DNA from: an uncultured Jannaschia sp.
GTDB taxonomy: Bacteria; Pseudomonadota; Alphaproteobacteria; Rhodobacterales; Rhodobacteraceae
Reading direction: 5' to 3'
Assembly: GCF_947503795.1 (NCBI RefSeq)
Contig: NZ_CANNEZ010000001.1
Span: 735,001 to 799,000 of the forward strand
Length of the DNA stretch: 64,000 bases
In this document: positions 19,776 through 30,410 of the stretch, piece after piece
How the letters are laid out: the number at the start of each line of letters is the position of its first letter
How positions within the stretch are numbered: the stretch's first letter is position 1
The notes under the pieces: generated by a model
What the model saw: only the letters and a program-made list of their open reading frames with translations
Told to the model about the DNA's origin: nothing
Databases searched by the model: none
Made by a program: the position numbers and the translations under genes

Positions 19776-20396
19776 ATGCCCGACCTCTCCTCGCTCTTCG
19801 TGACCCGCCTCTACCGGGCCGCCCTGTCCGAACACGGCCCCGCCATCGTCGCGGGTGAGCTCGAGGCGTCCTGCCTGTCCATCGCCGAGGATGACGAGGC
19901 GGGGCAGGCGTGGTGCGAGGAGAACGACTTTCCGGGCTACACGAGCTACGCCTCGCTCACCGATCTGGGCTGGCGCTTCCCGATCTTCGCGGACCTGACC
20001 CGCGCGCTCGATGCCCATGTCGCGGCCTTCGCCGAGGACCTCGCGTTCGACCTCGGCGACAAGTCCCTGACGCTCGAGGATCTCTGGATCAACATCCTGC
20101 CCGAGGGCGGCATCCATACGGGCCACCTGCATCCCCATTCGGTAATCTCGGGCACGACCTATGTGGCGATGCCCGAGGGCACGAGCGCGATCCGGTTCGA
20201 GGACCCGCGCCTGCCGATGATGATGGCCGCCCCGGTGCGCCGCAAGGACGCCCGCCCCGAGATGCGGACCTTCCACTACGAGGCGCCGAAAGTGGGCGAC
20301 GTGCTGCTATGGGAAAGCTGGCTGCGCCACGAGGTGCCGATGAACATGTCAGAAGAGGACCGGATCTCGGTGAGTTTCAATTACCGGTGGGGGTAG
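19776..20396 (+). CDS. Putative 2OG-Fe(II) oxygenase (TIGR02466-like)
   Basis: 206 aa, single domain. Candidate metal ligands His117/His119 (GHLHPHS) and His185 (SWLRHEVPMN), and candidate 2-oxoglutarate-binding Arg197 (RISVSFNY), match the PF13759/TIGR02466 layout. Such enzymes hydroxylate unknown substrates; in this family neither substrate nor pathway is established. It sits alone between rplP and the toxin-antitoxin module. Confidence 0.75.
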   Translation: MPDLSSLFVTRLYRAALSEHGPAIVAGELEASCLSIAEDDEAGQAWCEENDFPGYTSYASLTDLGWRFPIFADLTRALDAHVAAFAEDLAFDLGDKSLTLEDLWINILPEGGIHTGHLHPHSVISGTTYVAMPEGTSAIRFEDPRLPMMMAAPVRRKDARPEMRTFHYEAPKVGDVLLWESWLRHEVPMNMSEEDRISVSFNYRWG

Positions 20397-20444
20397 GGCC
20401 TTTGCCCTGATGGCCAAGCGCGCTTGTCCGCGCGGATCGGCGGC

Positions 20445-20475
20445 TATACATATTGTATCGATGCAGATGGCATCG
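20445..20475 (+). promoter_or_regulatory. Promoter/operator of the toxin-antitoxin module
   Basis: Two adjacent inverted repeats: ATACA-TAT-TGTAT (20446-20458) and CGATGC-AGATG-GCATCG (20459-20475). TATACA at 20445-20450 is a plausible -10 box. They lie 22 bp before the antitoxin ATG, which suits binding by an antitoxin or toxin-antitoxin complex for autoregulation. Confidence 0.6.
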
Positions 20476-20497
20476 AATGCGCCGCTAGGGGCCTGAC

Positions 20498-20683
20498 ATG
20501 GACGTCAAGATCGAACGCGAAGCCGTGGAGGGTGGAACGCTGGTGCGCGACGCGCGGACCGGCAAGCTGATTTCCGTGCAGACCGGCTCCTCCGAAAGCT
20601 ATGTCGATCCGGCAAGTCGGTCTGCCGGGGAAACAGTCGCGCACCGGCGCAGGGACGCGATGGAGCGTCTTCTCAATCGCTGA
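20498..20683 (+). CDS. Probable antitoxin of a Fic/Doc module
   Basis: 61 aa, starting at an ATG 7 nt after AGGGG. N-terminal half MDVKIEREAVEGGTLVRDARTGK; charged Arg-rich C-terminus (HRRRDAMERLLNR). No family was recognised with confidence. The call rests on size, position just before a Doc-like gene, overlap with it, and the palindromic operator upstream. Confidence 0.6.
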   Translation: MDVKIEREAVEGGTLVRDARTGKLISVQTGSSESYVDPASRSAGETVAHRRRDAMERLLNR

Positions 20684-21059
20684 CGACGTCTATCAGGTCA
20701 CTTTGTCCGACGCTCTGGAGATGCACGAGATCGCACTCTCCTTCGGTGGACGTTCGGGAATCGTCAGTTTGGCCATGGTCGAGTCCGCGATTGGCCGACC
20801 TTATCACGGCTATTACGACAGCTTGGCGGACATGGCCGCAGCGCTCTTGGAAAGCATGGTCAAGAACCATGGCTTCGCCGATGGCAACAAGCGGTCGGCA
20901 TGGTTGTTGACCGAAATGATGATCGACCGCAGCGGCTATCGGCTGGACATACCCGACGACGAGCGAGTCGACGATCTCGTGGTCGCTCTGGCCGAGGGCA
21001 GCGCGGATTTTGAAGAGGCGCGGACATGGTTCGCGGACAGGTTGGCCCGGTCCGCCTGA
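20601..21059 (+). CDS. Fic/Doc-family toxin (death-on-curing type)
   Basis: The Doc-like fold is clear: FGGRSGIVSLAMVESAIGRP, then the Fic motif HGFADGNKR (residues 90-98 of this frame). Doc proteins phosphorylate EF-Tu and stop translation; Fic relatives AMPylate other targets. The start is uncertain. Family homology begins around YQVTL, but the only ATG before that is at 20601, overlapping the antitoxin by 83 nt; an in-frame TTG at 20703 gives 118 aa. It ends 143 bp before rpmC. The true product is probably 118-152 aa. Confidence 0.78.
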   Translation: MSIRQVGLPGKQSRTGAGTRWSVFSIADDVYQVTLSDALEMHEIALSFGGRSGIVSLAMVESAIGRPYHGYYDSLADMAAALLESMVKNHGFADGNKRSAWLLTEMMIDRSGYRLDIPDDERVDDLVVALAEGSADFEEARTWFADRLARSA

Positions 21060-21202
21060 TTGCGCCCGAAAACGTCCGCCTCCCCCTTGCCAACCCGCAC
21101 CAACCCGTCTAGAGGCGCCTCTCTACCGTTGATCTCCACCGGAATCAGGGTGACCCGCACGATGCGCAGGGCCCTCCGGTGATGTTGCAAAGGACGACCG
21201 GC

Positions 21203-21412
21203 ATGGATGCCACCGAACTCCGGGGGAAGACCCCCGACGAGCTCCGCACGGAGTTGACCAACCTCAAGAAGGAAGCGTTCAACCTGCGCTTCCAGGCGGC
21301 GACGAACCAGCTCGAGAACACCGCGCGCGTGCGCACGGTGAAGCGCTCGATCGCCCGCGTGAACACGATCCTCAACCAGAAGGCGGCCGAAGCCGCCGCC
21401 TCGGAGGCCTGA
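21203..21412 (+). CDS. rpmC: 50S ribosomal protein L29 (uL29)
   Basis: 69 aa from the ATG giving [14 protein letters not shown] (AGGA upstream); the longer frame from 21179 is not needed. Two-helix protein at the tunnel exit. First gene of the block that runs to rpmD. Confidence 0.96.
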   Translation: MDATELRGKTPDELRTELTNLKKEAFNLRFQAATNQLENTARVRTVKRSIARVNTILNQKAAEAAASEA

Positions 21413-21416
21413 GCCC

Positions 21417-21647
21417 ATGCCCAAGCGCATCCTCACCGGCGTCGTCACGTCGAACCAGAACGCCCAGACCGTCACCGTCTCGATCGAGCGCCGCTTCAAG
21501 CACCCGCTCCTGCAGAAGACGATCCGGAAGTCCAAGAAGTACCGCGCCCACGACGAGAACAACCAGTTCAACGTCGGCGACACGGTCAGCATTCAGGAAT
21601 GCCCGCCCAAGTCCAAGACGAAGCGGTGGGAGGTCATCGCCGAATAA
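21417..21647 (+). CDS. rpsQ: 30S ribosomal protein S17 (uS17)
   Basis: 76 aa. Conserved [27 protein letters not shown]. Starts 4 nt after the rpmC stop. Confidence 0.97.
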   Translation: MPKRILTGVVTSNQNAQTVTVSIERRFKHPLLQKTIRKSKKYRAHDENNQFNVGDTVSIQECPPKSKTKRWEVIAE

Positions 21648-21719
21648 TCGGCGCGGCCATCAATTCGAAACCCTGGGGGCACCGGCACGCATCGCCGCCC
21701 CAAAGGTCGGGAGAAACCA

Positions 21720-22088
21720 ATGATCCAGATGCAAACCAACCTGGATGTTGCTGACAACAGCGGCGCTCGCCGTGTTCAGTGCATCAAGGTCCTGGGCGGG
21801 TCCAAGCGGAAGTATGCCTCCGTGGGCGACATCATCGTGGTGTCGGTCAAGGAAGCCATTCCGCGGGGCCGCGTGAAGAAGGGCGACGTCCGCAAGGCCG
21901 TCGTCGTCCGCACCGCCAAGGAAGTCCGCCGCGACGACGGCACCGCCATCCGCTTCGACCGGAACGCGGCCGTCATCCTCAACAACAACAACGAGCCGAT
22001 CGGCACCCGTATCTTCGGACCGGTGGTTCGCGAGCTGCGCGCGAAGAACTTCATGAAGATCATCTCGCTCGCGCCGGAGGTGCTGTGA
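21720..22088 (+). CDS. rplN: 50S ribosomal protein L14 (uL14)
   Basis: 122 aa, invariant length ([27 protein letters not shown]). RBS GGGAGAAACC. Stop overlaps the rplX start. Confidence 0.98.
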   Translation: MIQMQTNLDVADNSGARRVQCIKVLGGSKRKYASVGDIIVVSVKEAIPRGRVKKGDVRKAVVVRTAKEVRRDDGTAIRFDRNAAVILNNNNEPIGTRIFGPVVRELRAKNFMKIISLAPEVL

Positions 22089-22392
22089 TGGCTGCCAAAC
22101 TCCGCAAGGGTGACAAGGTCGTCGTGCTTACGGGCCGCGATGCGTCCAAGCAGGGCGAGATCGTGTCCGTCGATCCGAAGGCCGGCAAGGCCATCGTCGA
22201 AGGCGTGAACATGGCGATCCGCCACACCCGCCAGAGCCAGGCGTCCCAGGGCGGACGCATCCCCAAGGCGCTGCCCATCGACATGTCGAACCTCGCCATC
22301 GTCGATGCCAACGGCAAGGCCACCCGCGTCGGCTTCCGCATGGAAGACGGCAAGAAGGTGCGTTTCGCCAAGACCACGGGAGACGTGATCTG

Positions 22393-22393
<1 letters not shown>
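22088..22393 (+). CDS. rplX: 50S ribosomal protein L24 (uL24)
   Basis: 101 aa from the ATG giving [18 protein letters not shown] (KOW motif). One-base overlaps with rplN and rplE. Confidence 0.97.
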
Positions 22394-22956
<563 letters not shown>

Positions 22957-22967
22957 GGGACTGATCA

Positions 22968-23273
22968 ATGGCCAAGGAATCCATGATCGAACGCCAGAAG
23001 AAGCGCGAGCGCCTGGTGAAGAAGTACGCGTCCAAGCGGGCCTCCCTGAAGGAGATCATCCGTGACGAGAGCCAGCCGATGGAGGAGCGCTTCAAGGCGA
23101 CCCTCAAGCTGGCCGAGCTGCCCCGCAACTCGTCGCCGGTCCGCCTGAACAACCGCTGCCAGCTGACCGGTCGGCCCCGTGCCTATTACCGCAAGCTCAA
23201 GCTGTCCCGCATCATGCTGCGCGAACTGGCCAGCCAGGGGAAGATCCCCGGCATGGTCAAGTCGAGCTGGTAA
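22968..23273 (+). CDS. rpsN: 30S ribosomal protein S14 (uS14), zinc-free type
   Basis: 101 aa. It is the long form and has only one Cys in its C-terminal region ([16 protein letters not shown]), so it lacks the CxxC pairs of the zinc-binding paralogue. Confidence 0.97.
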   Translation: MAKESMIERQKKRERLVKKYASKRASLKEIIRDESQPMEERFKATLKLAELPRNSSPVRLNNRCQLTGRPRAYYRKLKLSRIMLRELASQGKIPGMVKSSW

Positions 23274-23285
23274 GGAGATCAGACC

Positions 23286-23678
23286 ATGAATGATCCCATC
23301 GGCGATATGCTGACCCGTATCCGGAACGCGCAGATGCGCGGGAAGGGCACTGTCTCCACCCCGGCATCCAAGCTGCGCGCGCGCGTCCTGGATGTGCTGG
23401 CCGACGAAGGCTACATCCGCGGCTACGAGACCTCGTCCGATCGCATGGGTCACCCGACCCTCGAGATCGAGCTGAAGTACTACGAAGGCGTCCCCGTGAT
23501 CCGCGAAGTCAAGCGCGTGTCCAAGCCGGGTCGCCGCGTGTATCTCGGCGTCGGCGACCTCCCGTCGGTCCGTCAGGGCCTCGGCGTCTCCATCGTGTCG
23601 ACGTCCCAGGGCGTCATGTCGGACGCAAACGCACGCAGCGCCAATGTCGGCGGCGAAGTGCTCTGCACCGTGTTCTGA
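23286..23678 (+). CDS. rpsH: 30S ribosomal protein S8 (uS8)
   Basis: 130 aa. Starts [16 protein letters not shown] and ends with the conserved [22 protein letters not shown]. In E. coli S8 represses the spc operon. Confidence 0.98.
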   Translation: MNDPIGDMLTRIRNAQMRGKGTVSTPASKLRARVLDVLADEGYIRGYETSSDRMGHPTLEIELKYYEGVPVIREVKRVSKPGRRVYLGVGDLPSVRQGLGVSIVSTSQGVMSDANARSANVGGEVLCTVF

Positions 23679-23688
23679 GGAGAATCTG

Positions 23689-24222
23689 ATGTCTCGTATC
23701 GGAAAACGACCCGTAGAACTGCCCTCGGGCGTCGAGGCCTCGGTCTCGGGCCAGACCATCTCGGTCAAGGGCCCCAAGGGCACCCGCGAGTTCACCGCCA
23801 CCGACGATGTCGTGCTCGAAGTGGCCGACGGCACGGTCACGGTAACCCCGCGCGGCAAGTCCAAGCGGGCGCGCCAGCAGTGGGGGATGTCCCGCACCAT
23901 GGTCGAGAACCTGGTGACCGGCGTGACCGACGGCTTCAAGAAAGAGCTGGAGATCACGGGCGTCGGCTACCGGGCCACCATGCAGGGCAACACCCTGAAG
24001 CTGGCCCTCGGCTACAGCCACGACGTCGAATTCGACGTGCCGGAGGGCGTCACCGTGACGGCCCCCAAGCAGACCGAGATCACCGTCGAGGGGGCTGACC
24101 AGCAGCTCGTCGGTCAGGTCGCGGCCAACATTCGCGAGTGGCGCAAGCCCGAGCCCTATAAGGGCAAGGGTATTCGCTACAAGGGCGAGTATATCTTCCG
24201 CAAGGAAGGCAAGAAGAAGTAA
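23689..24222 (+). CDS. rplF: 50S ribosomal protein L6 (uL6)
   Basis: 177 aa from the ATG giving [15 protein letters not shown], after GAGGAGAATCTG. Conserved end [20 protein letters not shown]. Located by the sarcin-ricin loop. Confidence 0.97.
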   Translation: MSRIGKRPVELPSGVEASVSGQTISVKGPKGTREFTATDDVVLEVADGTVTVTPRGKSKRARQQWGMSRTMVENLVTGVTDGFKKELEITGVGYRATMQGNTLKLALGYSHDVEFDVPEGVTVTAPKQTEITVEGADQQLVGQVAANIREWRKPEPYKGKGIRYKGEYIFRKEGKKK

Positions 24223-24233
24223 GGACCAGTCAG

Positions 24234-24593
24234 ATGGCAAACAGCAAACGGGATCTGTTCCTCAAGCGCCGCCTGCGCGTCCGGAACAAGCTTCGCAAGA
24301 TGGCCGCCGGGCGTCCGCGCCTGTCGGTGCATCGCTCGAACAAGAACATCTCCGTCCAGGTGATCGACGACGTCGCGGGCAAGACCCTCGCCGCCGCGTC
24401 CACCATGGACAAGGGGATCGACCTCAAGGGCCAGAACAACGTCGAGGCGGCCGCCAAGGTCGGCGCGGCGATCGCCGAGCGCGCCAAGAAGGCGGGCGTC
24501 GAAGAGGTCTATTTCGACCGCGGCGGGTTCCTCTTCCACGGGAAGGTCAAGGCTCTGGCCGACGCCGCCCGCGAAGGTGGCCTGAAGTTCTGA
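24234..24593 (+). CDS. rplR: 50S ribosomal protein L18 (uL18)
   Basis: 119 aa. Core [17 protein letters not shown] and end [20 protein letters not shown]. Binds 5S rRNA with L5. Confidence 0.97.
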   Translation: MANSKRDLFLKRRLRVRNKLRKMAAGRPRLSVHRSNKNISVQVIDDVAGKTLAAASTMDKGIDLKGQNNVEAAAKVGAAIAERAKKAGVEEVYFDRGGFLFHGKVKALADAAREGGLKF

Positions 24594-24599
24594 CGGCCC

Positions 24600-24680
24600 G
24601 GGCGGGGAGACCCCCGCCCATTGGCCGCGCGGAGGTGGTTTCGCGAACGAAGACGATGCAGGGGGCGGCCGCCGCCCCCT
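24600..24680 (+). other. Two GC-rich stem-loops in the rplR-rpsE spacer
   Basis: GGGCGGGG / CCCCGCCC (24600-24619, loop AGAC) and AGGGGGCGG / CCGCCCCCT (24660-24680, 3-nt loop). Neither has a T-tract. They may pause transcription or stabilise processed mRNA between the two genes. Confidence 0.55.
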
Positions 24681-24752
24681 CGATGATCCGGGCGCAGCCG
24701 CGCACTTGGATCGACATGACAGGGCCGCGTGCCCCGAGACAGGAGATGCCGC

Positions 24753-25343
24753 ATGGCAGGACGTGACGACAACCGTGGACGGGGCCGAGGCCGCGATCGC
24801 GACGAGACCCCCGAATTCGCCGACCGCCTGGTCGCCATCAACCGCGTCTCGAAGACGGTGAAGGGCGGCAAGCGCTTCGGCTTTGCGGCGCTCGTCGTCG
24901 TGGGCGACCAGAAGGGCCGCGTCGGCTTCGGCAAGGGCAAGGCCAAGGAGGTCCCCGAGGCCATCCGCAAGGCCACCGAGCAGGCCAAGCGCCAGATGAT
25001 CCGCGTCGCCCTGCGCGACGGCCGGACGCTGCACCACGACATGACCGGCCGTCACGGCGCGGGCAAGGTCGTCATGCGGACCGCGCCCGAAGGCACCGGC
25101 ATCATCGCCGGCGGCCCGATGCGCGCCGTGTTCGAGATGCTGGGCATCAAGGACGTGGTGTCGAAGTCGATCGGCTCGCAGAACCCCTACAACATGATCC
25201 GCGCCACGTTGGACGGCCTCCAGAAGGAATCGTCGCCCCGCTCGGTCGCGCAGCGTCGCGGCAAGAAGGTCGCCGAGATCCTGCGCAAGGATGACGGACC
25301 CAAGATGGACGGCGAGCAAGCGCCCGTCGCAGAGGAGGCCTGA
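24753..25343 (+). CDS. rpsE: 30S ribosomal protein S5 (uS5)
   Basis: 196 aa from the ATG giving [18 protein letters not shown] (RBS AGGAG). Conserved [19 protein letters not shown]. The N-terminal Arg/Gly/Asp-rich leader and the C-terminal extension ([10 protein letters not shown]) make it longer than the E. coli protein. Confidence 0.97.
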   Translation: MAGRDDNRGRGRGRDRDETPEFADRLVAINRVSKTVKGGKRFGFAALVVVGDQKGRVGFGKGKAKEVPEAIRKATEQAKRQMIRVALRDGRTLHHDMTGRHGAGKVVMRTAPEGTGIIAGGPMRAVFEMLGIKDVVSKSIGSQNPYNMIRATLDGLQKESSPRSVAQRRGKKVAEILRKDDGPKMDGEQAPVAEEA

Positions 25344-25346
25344 TCC

Positions 25347-25535
25347 ATGGCAAAGACGATCGTCGTCAAGCAGATCGGCTCCCCGATCCGCCGCCCCGCC
25401 GACCAGCGCGCGACGCTGATCGGCCTCGGCCTCAACAAGATGCACCGCACCCGCGAACTCGAGGACACCCCCTCGATCCGCGGCATGGTCGCCAAGATCC
25501 CCCACATGGTGGAGATCATCGAGGAGAAGGGCTGA
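25347..25535 (+). CDS. rpmD: 50S ribosomal protein L30 (uL30)
   Basis: 62 aa ([29 protein letters not shown]). Starts 3 nt after the rpsE stop. In the standard spc order rplO comes next, but here it is 2.1 kb downstream. Confidence 0.96.
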   Translation: MAKTIVVKQIGSPIRRPADQRATLIGLGLNKMHRTRELEDTPSIRGMVAKIPHMVEIIEEKG

Positions 25536-25578
25536 GGCCTTTTAAGTCGGTGGGGTGACCCACGGTTGAAGTTCAATG

Positions 25579-25609
25579 CGCTCCGGTCGGAAACGGCCGG
25601 GGCGTTTTT
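25579..25609 (+). terminator. Intrinsic terminator after rpmD
   Basis: An 11-bp stem (CGCTCCGGTCG / CGGCCGGGGCG, two G-U pairs) with a GAAA loop and five T residues. It ends the rpmC-rpmD transcript. Confidence 0.9.
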
Positions 25610-25987
25610 CTGTTTTCAATGAATGAGGTCTGCGACGTGCCATTCGGTTCGTGAGGCCCCGGATGCCGTCCCCGCAGGGCGGTTGGACTGACCGAGCTGG
25701 AATTGAGCCTTGCATGACGGTCAATCTCGTTGCCGCAGCGACCCGTCAGATGGTGAATGGCAGGCCTGTCAGAGAGTTGGCGTAGATCAGGCGAGCAGCC
25801 GGCCGCCAAGGATATTACGACCATTGCGCGCCTTGTATGGGCGATGCCGTGACAACAGGCGGTGAGGACTCCGGAGGCGAAGCACGCAATGCTCATCGCT
25901 CCGAAGCGGATCGCGTCGTGACCGCATGGAACGAGACCCTCCTATACGCAAAAGGCGTCGAAGCGCGTATCGGCGGTGACGGATAGT
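25610..25987. other. Spacer without a supported gene
   Basis: About 380 bp of lower-GC sequence between the rpmD terminator and the stop of the VWA pair. A frame reading SDRPAIHHLTGRCGNE on the minus strand, and the adjacent frame reading YANSLTGLPFTI with a stop, look like possible decayed coding sequence. Neither could be assigned to a family. Confidence 0.4.
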
Positions 25988-26710
25988 CTATCCGGGCAGG
26001 TGGCTCCCCGGAGCCGACGCCCGCCCGACCACCAAACACCCCAAAGTCCGCTCCAGCGCCGCCACCAGCTCCTCCACCGTATCGGCCGAGGCGAAGATGC
26101 CGCCGGTCCGGTCGGCCATGCAGCGCGAGATGATTTCGCCTGAGAACCCCCCCGAACGCTCGGTGCCGTAGCTGCGGGCGAAGGTGTCCCACACCGCCTT
26201 GAAGCCGATGACGTGGATCGTCAGGTTGACGGCCTCGGAGGCCAGTCGGTCGGCCATCGCGCAGGGCGTCCCGCCGCAGCTTTCGTTGCCATCGGTCACC
26301 AGCACCACGACCCCCGGCTGCGCGCGGTGGTCGAGCGTCCGGGCGGCGAGGTCGACGGCGGCGGAGAGCGGGGTCAGGCCGCCGGGCTGGATCGCGTCGA
26401 CGGCCGCGATTACGGGGTCCGCCGCCGCGACGCGCGGCCCGAAGCGCAGGTCGATGCCGCTGCAGGCGCCGGGCCCGCCGGGGCCGTAGGTCACGAGGCC
26501 GATGCGCCGCGTGTGCTCGACGCGGGGCAGCACCTCGGCCACCGCCTCGCGGGCTTCGTGGATGCGCTGCACGGTCGAGCCGCCGAGGCCGGGGCTGATC
26601 ATCGAGGCGGAGGCGTCGAAGACCAGCATCGCGTCGACGGTGCACTCGGCCTGGGCGCTCTGGACGGCCAGCGCGGCCGAGAGAAGCGCGGCGAGCCCCC
26701 GGCGCGCCAC
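25988..26710 (-). CDS. Secreted von Willebrand factor A domain protein
   Basis: 240 aa. A signal peptide (residues 1-21, ending QSAQA) precedes one VWA domain. The MIDAS motif DASAS is at residues 32-36, and the later [15 protein letters not shown] segment supplies another conserved Asp and a Cys pair. Likely periplasmic or exported, binding a divalent cation and a protein partner. It is the second gene of a two-gene unit, 3 nt after its paralogue, and both are antisense to the spc operon. The partner is unknown. Confidence 0.82.
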   Translation of the reverse strand: MARRGLAALLSAALAVQSAQAECTVDAMLVFDASASMISPGLGGSTVQRIHEAREAVAEVLPRVEHTRRIGLVTYGPGGPGACSGIDLRFGPRVAAADPVIAAVDAIQPGGLTPLSAAVDLAARTLDHRAQPGVVVLVTDGNESCGGTPCAMADRLASEAVNLTIHVIGFKAVWDTFARSYGTERSGGFSGEIISRCMADRTGGIFASADTVEELVAALERTLGCLVVGRASAPGSHLPG

Positions 26711-26713
26711 CGC

Positions 26714-27409
26714 TCAGGGCCGCCCGTGCAGGGCGAGGTCCCCGATCACGAGGCATCCGAGCGTCCGTTGCAACGCGGCGACCAATTCGTCCACGGTCTC
26801 GGTCGACACGAACAGACCGCCGGTGCGATCCGCGAAGCACTTGGCCACGGTGTCGCCGCCGAACTCCTGCTGCTCGGGATTGTCCCAGGCGAAGAAGTCG
26901 CGCGCAGCCCGGAAGCCGACGACATGCACCGTCAGGTCCGAGGCCCCGTCCATCATCCGGCGCGAGGTGGCGCAGGGCGTGCCGCCGCAGGTTTCGTTGC
27001 CGTCGGTCACCAGCACCACGATCGCGGGCCGGGTGCGGTAGGCCAGCGTTTCGGCCGCCGCCTCGACCGCTGCCGACAGGGGCGTCAGCCCGTCGGGCTC
27101 CAGCGCGTCGATGGCCGCGATGACCGGCGTGGCAGCCCGGTCGCGGGGCAGGAAGCGCAGGTCGATGCCGTCGCAGGCATCGCCATCGCCGGGTCCGTAG
27201 GTCAGAAGGCCGATGCGGCGGATGCCCTCGATCAACGGCAGGGCGCGGGCCACCGCCTGCCGGGCCTCGGCGATGCGGGTCGCGGGCCCGGTCTCGAGCG
27301 TGATCTCGGCCATCGAGGCCGAGCCGTCGAAGACCAGCATCGCATCCGTGGCGCAATCCTGTGCCGCGGCGGGCAGGGCGAGGAGGGCGGAGAGGGCGAG
27401 GGCGCGCAT
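26714..27409 (-). CDS. Secreted von Willebrand factor A domain protein (paralogue)
   Basis: 231 aa from the ATG giving [17 protein letters not shown], which creates a clean signal peptide; longer upstream frames lack one. MIDAS DGSAS is at residues 28-32; [15 protein letters not shown] matches the downstream paralogue. Clear full-length paralogy with 25988-26710 (shared [41 protein letters not shown]). The two are probably a tandem duplication that kept both copies. Confidence 0.82.
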   Translation of the reverse strand: MRALALSALLALPAAAQDCATDAMLVFDGSASMAEITLETGPATRIAEARQAVARALPLIEGIRRIGLLTYGPGDGDACDGIDLRFLPRDRAATPVIAAIDALEPDGLTPLSAAVEAAAETLAYRTRPAIVVLVTDGNETCGGTPCATSRRMMDGASDLTVHVVGFRAARDFFAWDNPEQQEFGGDTVAKCFADRTGGLFVSTETVDELVAALQRTLGCLVIGDLALHGRP

Positions 27410-27450
27410 GCCGCCAAGGGTGCCACAGAGGCGCGCGCGCACCAAACCCT

Positions 27451-27539
27451 CATCCTCTGGCCCAAAATACCTCGCGGGGTTCGCCAAGGGGGGCCGCGCC
27501 CCCCTTGGTCCGGGGTGCGCGAGGGGGCGGGCCCCCTCG
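27451..27539. repeat. GC-rich intergenic palindromic element
   Basis: An AT-tolerant leader (TGGCCCAAAATACC) is followed by two strong hairpins: CCAAGGGGGGC / GCCCCCCTTGG (27484-27508, 11 bp) and GAGGGGGC / GCCCCCTC (27521-27538). The layout resembles the dispersed intergenic repeats common in Rhodobacterales genomes. One copy is seen in this window, so the repeat status is inferred. Confidence 0.5.
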
Positions 27540-27668
27540 CTTGCCCCCTTGCATCGCCCGCGCCCCGGCTGTAGGGCCGCGCGGTGGCCGAATGCGCCAC
27601 GTACCATCACGATATGCCGCGTCCGCCCCACATCGCTTCGGGGGCGCGTCCGGCCAAGGAGAAGCGAC

Positions 27669-28133
27669 ATGAAACTCAACGAACTGCGCGACAATCCCGG
27701 CGCCACCCACAAGCCCAAGCGCGTCGGCCGTGGCCCCGGCTCGGGCACCGGCAAGATGGGCGGCCGCGGCATCAAGGGCCAGAAGTCCCGCTCCGGCGTG
27801 GCGATCAAGGGCTACGAGGGCGGCCAGATGCCGCTCTACCAGCGCCTGCCCAAGCGTGGCTTCAACAAGCCCAACCGCAAGAGCTTCGCCGTCGTGAACC
27901 TGGGCAAGATCCAGGAGTTCATCGACGCGGGCAAGCTCGACGCCGCCAACATCACCGAGGACGCGATGGTCGAGTCGGGGCTGGTGCGCCGCAAGCTCGA
28001 CGGCGTCCGCGTGCTGGGCAAGGGCGAGCTGACCGCGAAGGCCGCGATCACCGTCACCGGCGCGTCCAAGGGCGCGGTCGAGGCGGTCGAGAAGGCCGGC
28101 GGTTCGGTCACGCTTCCGGCAGCGGCCGAGTAA
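27669..28133 (+). CDS. rplO: 50S ribosomal protein L15 (uL15)
   Basis: 154 aa from the ATG giving [22 protein letters not shown], after AAGGAGAAGCGAC. The Gly/Arg-rich N-terminal extension is typical. Resumes the spc gene order with secY. Confidence 0.97.
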   Translation: MKLNELRDNPGATHKPKRVGRGPGSGTGKMGGRGIKGQKSRSGVAIKGYEGGQMPLYQRLPKRGFNKPNRKSFAVVNLGKIQEFIDAGKLDAANITEDAMVESGLVRRKLDGVRVLGKGELTAKAAITVTGASKGAVEAVEKAGGSVTLPAAAE

Positions 28134-28184
28134 AGGCGGTTGTGAGCGTCCACGGCGGCGCTTACATCGGTTCACGTATTTCGG

Positions 28185-28216
28185 ACGCCGCCCACGGGGA
28201 GCCCGTCGGGCGGCGT
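28185..28216 (+). promoter_or_regulatory. Long stem-loop upstream of secY
   Basis: ACGCCGCCCACGGG pairs with CCCGT and GGGCGGCGT across a GAG loop, giving 14 bp with a single bulged C. It ends 7 bp before the secY ribosome-binding site and has no T-tract. It could attenuate secY or mark an RNA-processing site. Confidence 0.6.
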
Positions 28217-28237
28217 TCCAGCTAAAGAGGGACCCGC

Positions 28238-29592
<1,355 letters not shown>

Positions 29593-29596
<4 letters not shown>

Positions 29597-30243
29597 ACAT
29601 CATACTTCTGGGGCCGCCGGGGGCGGGCAAGGGAACCCAGGCACGGCGTCTCGTGGAGGAACGGGGCATGGTGCAGCTTTCGACCGGCGACATGTTGCGG
29701 GAGGCGCGGTCGTCGGGCACCGAGATGGGCAACCGCGTGGCTGCCGTTATGGACGCGGGAGAGCTGGTCACCGACGAGATCGTCATCGGCCTGATCGAAG
29801 AGAAGCTGGAAGGCGACCGCGCGGGCGGCTTCATCTTCGACGGCTTCCCCCGGACGCTGCCCCAGGCGGACGCGCTGGGCGCGCTTCTGGACAAGCACGG
29901 CGCGACGCTGGACCGGGTGGTCGAGATGCGCGTGGACGACGACGCGCTGGTGGGCCGGATCACCGCCCGCTCGACCTGCGGGGCCTGTGGCGAGGTCTAT
30001 AACGACGTCACCAAGCCCCAGCCTGCGGATGGCAAGTGCTCCAATTGCGGCGCGTCCGACTTCAAGCGCCGCGCCGACGACAACGAGGAATCGCTGCGCA
30101 CGCGCCTTCTGGCCTACTACAAGCAGACCTCGCCGCTGATCGGCTATTACTGGGCCAAGGACACGCTGGCGTCGGTCGACGGGCTGGGCGAGATCGACGT
30201 GGTCGCGGGCGCCATCTCAAGCGTTCTCGAAGAAAGTTCTTGA
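29593..30243 (+). CDS. adk: Adenylate kinase, zinc-lid type
   Basis: 216 aa. P-loop GPPGAGKGT (7-15), NMP-binding region STGDMLR, and a long lid with four Cys at 129, 132, 149 and 152 (STCGACG and KCSNCG), which predicts a structural zinc. It interconverts 2 ADP with ATP + AMP. Coupled to secY by a 4-nt overlap, the common position in alphaproteobacteria. Confidence 0.97.
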
Positions 30244-30297
30244 CAGGTCGCCGCGCAGCGCTTGACGCGCGCGGCAGAAGACCATAGGTCGCAGTCT

Positions 30298-30325
30298 CCG
30301 CCGGGGTTCCCACGAATCCCGGCGG
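30298..30325 (+). other. Stem-loop in the adk-rpsM spacer
   Basis: CCGCCGGG / CCCGGCGG with three further pairs inside (about 11 bp in all, 6-nt loop). No T-tract follows. It could end the adk transcript or lie in the rpsM leader. Confidence 0.5.
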
Positions 30326-30410
30326 CCGACATTCAGGCCGTCCGCATGCGGATGGCGTTGTGAAAAAAGGGTCTGGAACTACGGACCCGCAACGAAGAAG
30401 GAAGCTCCAT

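Noticed and set aside
25573-25896. A 107-codon minus-strand frame after rpmD, considered as a transposase remnant
   Set aside because: It overlaps the rpmD terminator and shows no recognisable transposase motif.
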